DNA of 64,000 nucleotides from Tragulus kanchil (Eukaryota; Chordata; Mammalia; Artiodactyla; Tragulidae). The position numbers and the translations under genes are program-made. The notes under the pieces were generated by a model. That model was given only the letters and a program-made list of their open reading frames with translations. It did not search any database and had not been told where the DNA came from. Shown piece by piece: positions 59,326 to 64,000 of this stretch (its first letter is position 1; every line of letters begins with the position of its first letter). The DNA lies in the NCBI GenBank assembly GCA_022376925.1, contig JAIOJX010000024.1:167927608-167991607 (forward strand). The letters are read 5' to 3'.

Positions 59326-60693
59326 TGAGAATCACCCATATTCCTGGTAATATATGCTCAAATTATATGTGTTCAGTCAGAGGCATTATCAGTGATGGTC
59401 TAGGAGAGAAAGTGATTATCCTGGGAAGGCTAGGTATGCCCTAGTTAGCAGGCCTTGAAGGAGGAACATTGTTTTGCAAGACATTACATTGAGGGAAAGA
59501 CACTGCAAGTTGAGAGAATGAGAAAAGAATCGAGAGTGGGAACTCAAATCTCTTCTGCACCCCTGCCAATGTCATTTCCTTTCTGGGGTTCAGATGGACT
59601 CCCTCTATCTTTGTGTGTGTTCATTTACTGCTACAGCTCTGCCTCAGTTTTCTCATCAGAAGAATTGGGAAAATAATCGTATTTCTTGATACAGTAACTA
59701 TGAGGAGGAAATAAGATAAGGCCTTACCAGAGTATCTATATGAAGCACATAGACTTCAACAAACATTGTTAGGGTTGTTAGTCTTCAGTCTCCCACAGGA
59801 GCATGAGTAATAAGGGGCAGTCTGGGAACAGGTGGTAAGAGCAGAGTCTGAGTAGTGTCTCTGGGGGTGGCTGGAGCAATGTGTCCTTGTGGGCAGATTG
59901 CCACACCTTCTTGGATGCTCTGAGGGGCTGGGCGACGAGGGTGTCTGTAAGTGCCCTCGGTGGTCCAGAGGCAATGGTGACGCTGGCTGCAGAGTCACTG
60001 GGGATTGTGTGAGAGATGTGGAGGTGGCCTGAAGACAGACAGCGCTAGAGTCACTCTTCACCTGTGCTTCCCTGGCTCGGCCCTCCCCCTGCATTTCCTA
60101 TCCACCCACTTCCTGCTCCCCACTCCGAGGAAACCATCTCACCAAAACCGTCTCCAGCGGCTGATCCTGAGTTTGTCCTCTCTCCTGAGGCATTCTCATT
60201 TCAACAGGCAGCTGGAGCAGTTCTGTGGACACGTGTGGCACCTTTTCTACTCGGTGGGAGCTCGCAAGCTAGGAGGGGGAAATGCTAATGAGCACGAGGT
60301 CCTCACAAGCTCAGAAAGGCACCAGCACAGGGAGAGGGCCAAGAGAGGCCTCTGTGTGAAAGGTGGGACTTGTGCCTGGGAATGTGTCTAGGGTTTGATG
60401 GTGAGCGCAGGCGCAGGCTTTGGCAATGCTTGGAGGCAGGACTGAGCGGCGTGGTTGGGATAATCAGAACAAAGCAGCTGAATTCACATTGGGAAGTATC
60501 AGTATCCACTGGTGGAACTAGACGTAGGGTGAGAATGTCGAGGAAGGGTGCAGGATAAGCACTTGACCTCCTGACTTCTAATTGATCTACATACTTTTCT
60601 GCTAGAAAACTAGCATAGGTACACTTCTATACAAGGGCGCTCAAGTTTTTCTCTTTTCTTTTTGGTATCACTTATATGTGGAATCTTTTTTTC
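59326..60693. other. Unique sequence, nothing recognised
   Basis: No repeat or exon identified. The frame of 128 codons at 60005-60391 lacks any recognisable domain. Confidence 0.45.
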
Positions 60694-61036
60694 TTTCTTT
60701 TTTTTTTTTTTTTTAAAGATTTATTTATTTATTTATTTTGGGCGGGGGTCGGGTTGGGGAGGGAGGGGAGCGGGCGGACCACTTCTATTGGTCTTTTTAT
60801 TTCTCTGTTTTCATCCATCTTTGTTCTTTGGCCCGTGTGGGCCTCCCATCGCGGTGGCGTCTGTCGTTGTAGAGCGCCGGCTCTGGGCGCATGCACCCCA
60901 GAGCTCCGACTCGGTAATTGGACACATCAGTCCAGCCGCTCCGCGGCACGTGGGATCTTCCCAGGCCAGGGCTCGAACCGGCGCCCCTTGCACTGCAAGG
61001 CGGTGTCCTTACCCACTGGACCACCAGGGGAAGCCC
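60694..61036 (-). mobile_element. Young tRNA-derived SINE, antisense (member f)
   Basis: Very similar to member b: T-run, TTTATTTATTTATTTATTTT, GC-rich body, head ending in CCACTGGACCACCAGGGG. Flanked by T-rich sequence (TCTTTTTTTCTTT on both sides), so the target duplication is probable but hard to delimit. It sits in the 3' end of an antisense L1. Confidence 0.9.
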
Positions 61037-61045
61037 TCTTTTTTT

Positions 61046-61130
61046 CTTTTTACAGAGTTTTGTTGACTGCCAAACATCACCACGAATCAGGCATAGGTAT
61101 ACGTATGTTTCTTCCCTCTTGATGGTAAAG
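61046..61130 (-). mobile_element. L1 3' end, antisense
   Basis: TTTTGTTGACTGCCAAACATC, ACGAATCAGGCATAGGTATA and TTCTTCCCTCTTGATGG form the reversed 3' terminus of a ruminant L1. Copied at 62146-62225. Confidence 0.75.
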
Positions 61131-62145
61131 GAAGTTTTAAGAAAATAGGAAATCCTTTTAGCTAAACTGTGTGAGTGCTCACAGTAAAGGTGGGCAGGCA
61201 TCTTCAGAACTGATTTATGAACCTTGCAAAAATGTTTTAAATTTCCACCTGATTTAGCTTACAACTCATTGTCAGTAAGAACGGAGTTTGTCTGTTCCAC
61301 CACACTTGGCTTTAATGTCTCTTTACTGCTTCGCAAATCAAGCTGATCTTCAGTGGATGAAAATCCGGCCCCACTGACCCAGAGATGCCTGTATGTGACT
61401 TAGTTACAGTGCTGCGTTGTTTAGAGGGTCCTCTACCATTCTGGGATATTGGTGGCTAATATTTCTTTGAATATTGCCTAGATCACCAGTAAGACAAATA
61501 TCCAGTCTTACAGATGCATCCTTCATGTTTCTTACCTGCTTGTTTCTATTTCCCATCTCTTTTATCACTTTGTGCCACATTTTAGGATAATTCTTTGGCT
61601 CAGTCCCCAAGACATCATCTCAGCTGTTATGTATTTGGCTTTTCAATCCATTCATTCAGATTTGTATCTCAAAAATCAAAATAGTAATGCCCAGTATCTG
61701 TTAATTTTTTTATGGATGCAGTATCTGCTAGTGTCTCTGAGGCCATTGATTCAACATATTCTGGAGCCCTGTTTTGTCAATTATAAACTCTTCTGTTTGT
61801 TTACAGTTTGCGAAATAGACTCCTTTCCATGGCATTGGCATTCATCATGTTGGGTGAATCATACACGCTCATGTTTGTGGCTGAAATTCCTTGTCAGCTG
61901 GGCTGCTTTTGTTTGCCCACCATTTTAGGGAAGGACGGGAAGAAGTTAGATGTTCTGCTGCAGGTTGTGCTCTGTTTTTAGGAAGAGTGAGGAAGGAGTG
62001 CGATATGCTACTACTCAGAATGCCTCGGCAGCTGGGCTTCTGGGCTAGTGTATTCGGTGTCTCCAGTGCCACTTTTCCCTATCGGTAGCTTCTTGGCGGA
62101 GCCCACCAGTTTTAAAAAGATGCAAGGAAGGGAAGCCCTCTTTTT

Positions 62146-62225
62146 CTTTTTACAGAGTTTTGTTGACTGCCAAACATCACCACGAATCAGGCATAGGTAT
62201 ACGATGTTTCTTCCTCTTGATGGTA
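62146..62225 (-). mobile_element. L1 3' end, antisense (D19 copy)
   Basis: Right-hand copy with small deletions (ATACGATGTTTCTTCCTC). Confidence 0.75.
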
Positions 62226-63205
62226 AAGGAAGTTTTAAGAAAATAGGAAATCCTTTTAGCTAAACTGTGTGGGTGCTCACAGTAAAGGTGGGCAGGCATC
62301 TTCAGAACTGATTTATGAACCTTGCAAAAATGTTTTAAATTTCCACCTGATTTAGCTTACAACTCATTGTCAGTAAGAACGGAGTTTGTCTGTTCCACCA
62401 CACTTGGCTTTAATGTCTCTTTACTGCTTCGCAAATCAAGCTGATCTTCAGTGGATGAAAATCCGGCCCCACTGACCCAGAGATGCCTGTATGTGACTTA
62501 GTTACAGTGCTGCGTTGTTTAGAGGGTCCTCTACCATTCTGGGATATTGGTGGCTAATATTTCTTTGAATATTGCCTAGATCACCAGTAAGACAAATATC
62601 CAGTCTTACAGATGCATCCTTCATGTTTCTTACCTGCTTGTTTCTATTTCCCATCTCTTTTATCACTTTGTGCCACATTTTAGGATAATTCTTTGGCTCA
62701 GTCCCCAAGACATCATCTCAGCTGTTATGTATTTGGCTTTTCAATCCATTCATTCAGATTTGTATCTCAAAAATCAAAATAGTAATGCCCAGTATCTGTT
62801 AATTTTTTTATGGATGCAGTATCTGCTAGTGTCTCTGAGGCCATTGATTCAACATATTCTGGAGCCCTGTTTTGTCAATTATAAACTCTTCTGTTTGTTT
62901 ACAGTTTGCGAAATAGACTCCTTTCCATGGCATTGGCATTCATCATGTTGGGTGAATCATACACGCTCATGTTTGTGGCTGAAATTCCTTGTCAGCTGGG
63001 CTGCTTTTGTTTGCCCACCATTTTAGGGAAGGACGGGAAGAAGTTAGATGTTCTGCTGCAGGTTGTGCTCTGTTTTTAGGAAGAGTGAGGAAGGAGTGCG
63101 ATATGCTACTACTCAGAATGCCTCGGCAGCTGGGCTTCTGGGCTAGTGTATTCGGTGTCTCCAGTGCCACTTTTCCCTATCGGTAGCTTCTTGGGGCGGA
63201 GCCCC

Positions 63206-64000
63206 ACGTCAGCTGCCCCTTGGCAAGTGCAAAGAAGATGCAGAGGATCTCCTGAGGCCAGCTCTGAAACCTGCCAGATGCCCCTGGTTCTCTCTGGCTC
63301 CCATTACCTCCAGGTGTGGAGCCCGACTGGGTCCTGTCCTGCTTTTGTAGGGATTCTCCTCTCCTGCGTACGTTCTGATACATTTCCTTCATCAGGTTGA
63401 CCCCATCAGTGTTTATACTCCCAGAATTTCTGGTCCAAAGAGGGCTCCTCTTCCTGTCTTATAATTCAGTTATGAATTTTAAATATCTTTTCCATGAATT
63501 TCAGAGATGTGAGTGCCAAGGAAAGGCATGTGGTTCATCTAACATCTTGAACCAGAAGTTTACCGAGGATATTAAAAATAAGGTACCACCGATTTCTGAG
63601 AGCAGTTCCAATGAAGGGGCTCCGGGGATGTTTTGGTGACATTAAAATGAACAGCTAGGCTCCCAGGAGAATCCCTTGTTTGGTCATGAACTGACTGACG
63701 GGGTAGTCAGCAGTCATGCGGCTCTGGGGTCAGGCCCTGGGACACTACGACATCATCACCGATGTCACAAGCACCCTACATCTCACCTGAGGAGGAGTCC
63801 AGAGTTAGAGATGATCCCGCAGGAAATGCAGGGAATAAATGCTGAAAAGGGGTACACTTGGAGACCCAAAAGAAGAAATACAGCCTGGCCATGGGCGTCT
63901 GGGGCCTGGATGGAGGAAAAAGCAGTGAGCAGAAAAGCAAACACACACAAAAGAGCTTCTCAGAGAATGGATAGAACACACAACGTGAGAGGTTGTGGCC
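63206..64000. other. Unique sequence, nothing recognised
   Basis: No feature could be supported up to the right edge of the window. Confidence 0.5.

Larger units (their letters stand above)
61030..63205 (+). repeat. Direct duplication D19 (61030-62130 / 62131-63205)
   Basis: Offset 1098-1100 bp. The left copy near 62092-62130 is missing many bases compared with 63190-63245 (GCGGAGCCC followed by a shortened stretch). The right copy's first part carries single-base losses. Confidence 0.93.
34365..64000. other. 5' flank or first-intron region of CYP19A1
   Basis: No coding exon is recognisable upstream of exon II. Aromatase genes use several distant untranslated first exons with their own promoters (for example placental I.1). 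Such exons are short and non-coding, and I cannot recognise one here by eye. The region is dominated by L1, BovB and SINE copies and by duplications D14 to D19. Confidence 0.6.

Noticed and set aside
692..63205. The 1.1-kb tandem pairs as a new mobile element or amplification system
   Set aside because: There is no shared sequence between different pairs, no common boundary motif or inverted ends, and junctions are error-rich. Only the length is constant, which fits assembly overlap.

Overview
The window is nuclear DNA from a ruminant. It carries BovB LINEs, Bov-tA/Bov-A type tRNA-derived SINEs and artiodactyl L1 pieces. The only gene I can support is CYP19A1 (aromatase, cytochrome P450 family 19), on the minus strand. 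Four coding exons are readable: exon V at 139-315, exon IV at 5294-5448, exon III at 23182-23332, and the first coding exon (II, with the ATG) at 32754-32934. Their lengths (177, 155, 151 and 145 coding bases), splice sites and phases agree with the aromatase gene as I know it from human and cattle. The remaining exons would lie beyond the left edge. The proximal (ovarian-type, PII) promoter lies directly upstream of exon II, at about 32935-33260, with a TATA-like box and an SF-1/LRH-1 site.

The most striking property is structural. I count 19 direct, back-to-back duplications, each 1.05-1.18 kb long, spread along the window. The two copies of each pair are nearly identical in the middle and become indel-rich at the junction. 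They cut through exons, promoter, introns and transposons alike. They give three copies of exon IV (one truncated, one with five missing bases), two of exon II, a fragment of exon III and two and a half of the promoter. Uniform length, independence from sequence content and ragged junctions point to uncollapsed overlaps between assembly pieces rather than biology. Removing one copy of each would shorten the window by about 20-21 kb.

Layout: 1-5.4 kb is exon V, the intron and exon IV. 5.4-23.2 kb is the intron between exons IV and III, with GC-rich islets at 5.7-7.4, 10.1-10.4 and 21.5-22.1 kb and a nested BovB/L1/SINE block at 15.7-19.5 kb. 23.2-32.7 kb is exon III and the intron to exon II. 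32.7-36 kb is exon II and promoter copies. 36-45.3 kb is a long antisense L1 with SINE insertions. 45.3-64 kb is upstream flank or first intron with BovB and SINE copies and no recognisable exon. Alternative untranslated first exons of CYP19A1 could lie there, but I cannot identify them by eye.

I found no rRNA, tRNA gene, CRISPR array or prokaryote-like operon. Most short open reading frames are chance frames in repeats or in duplicated intron sequence. I see no new biological system here. The reportable anomaly is the duplication pattern.
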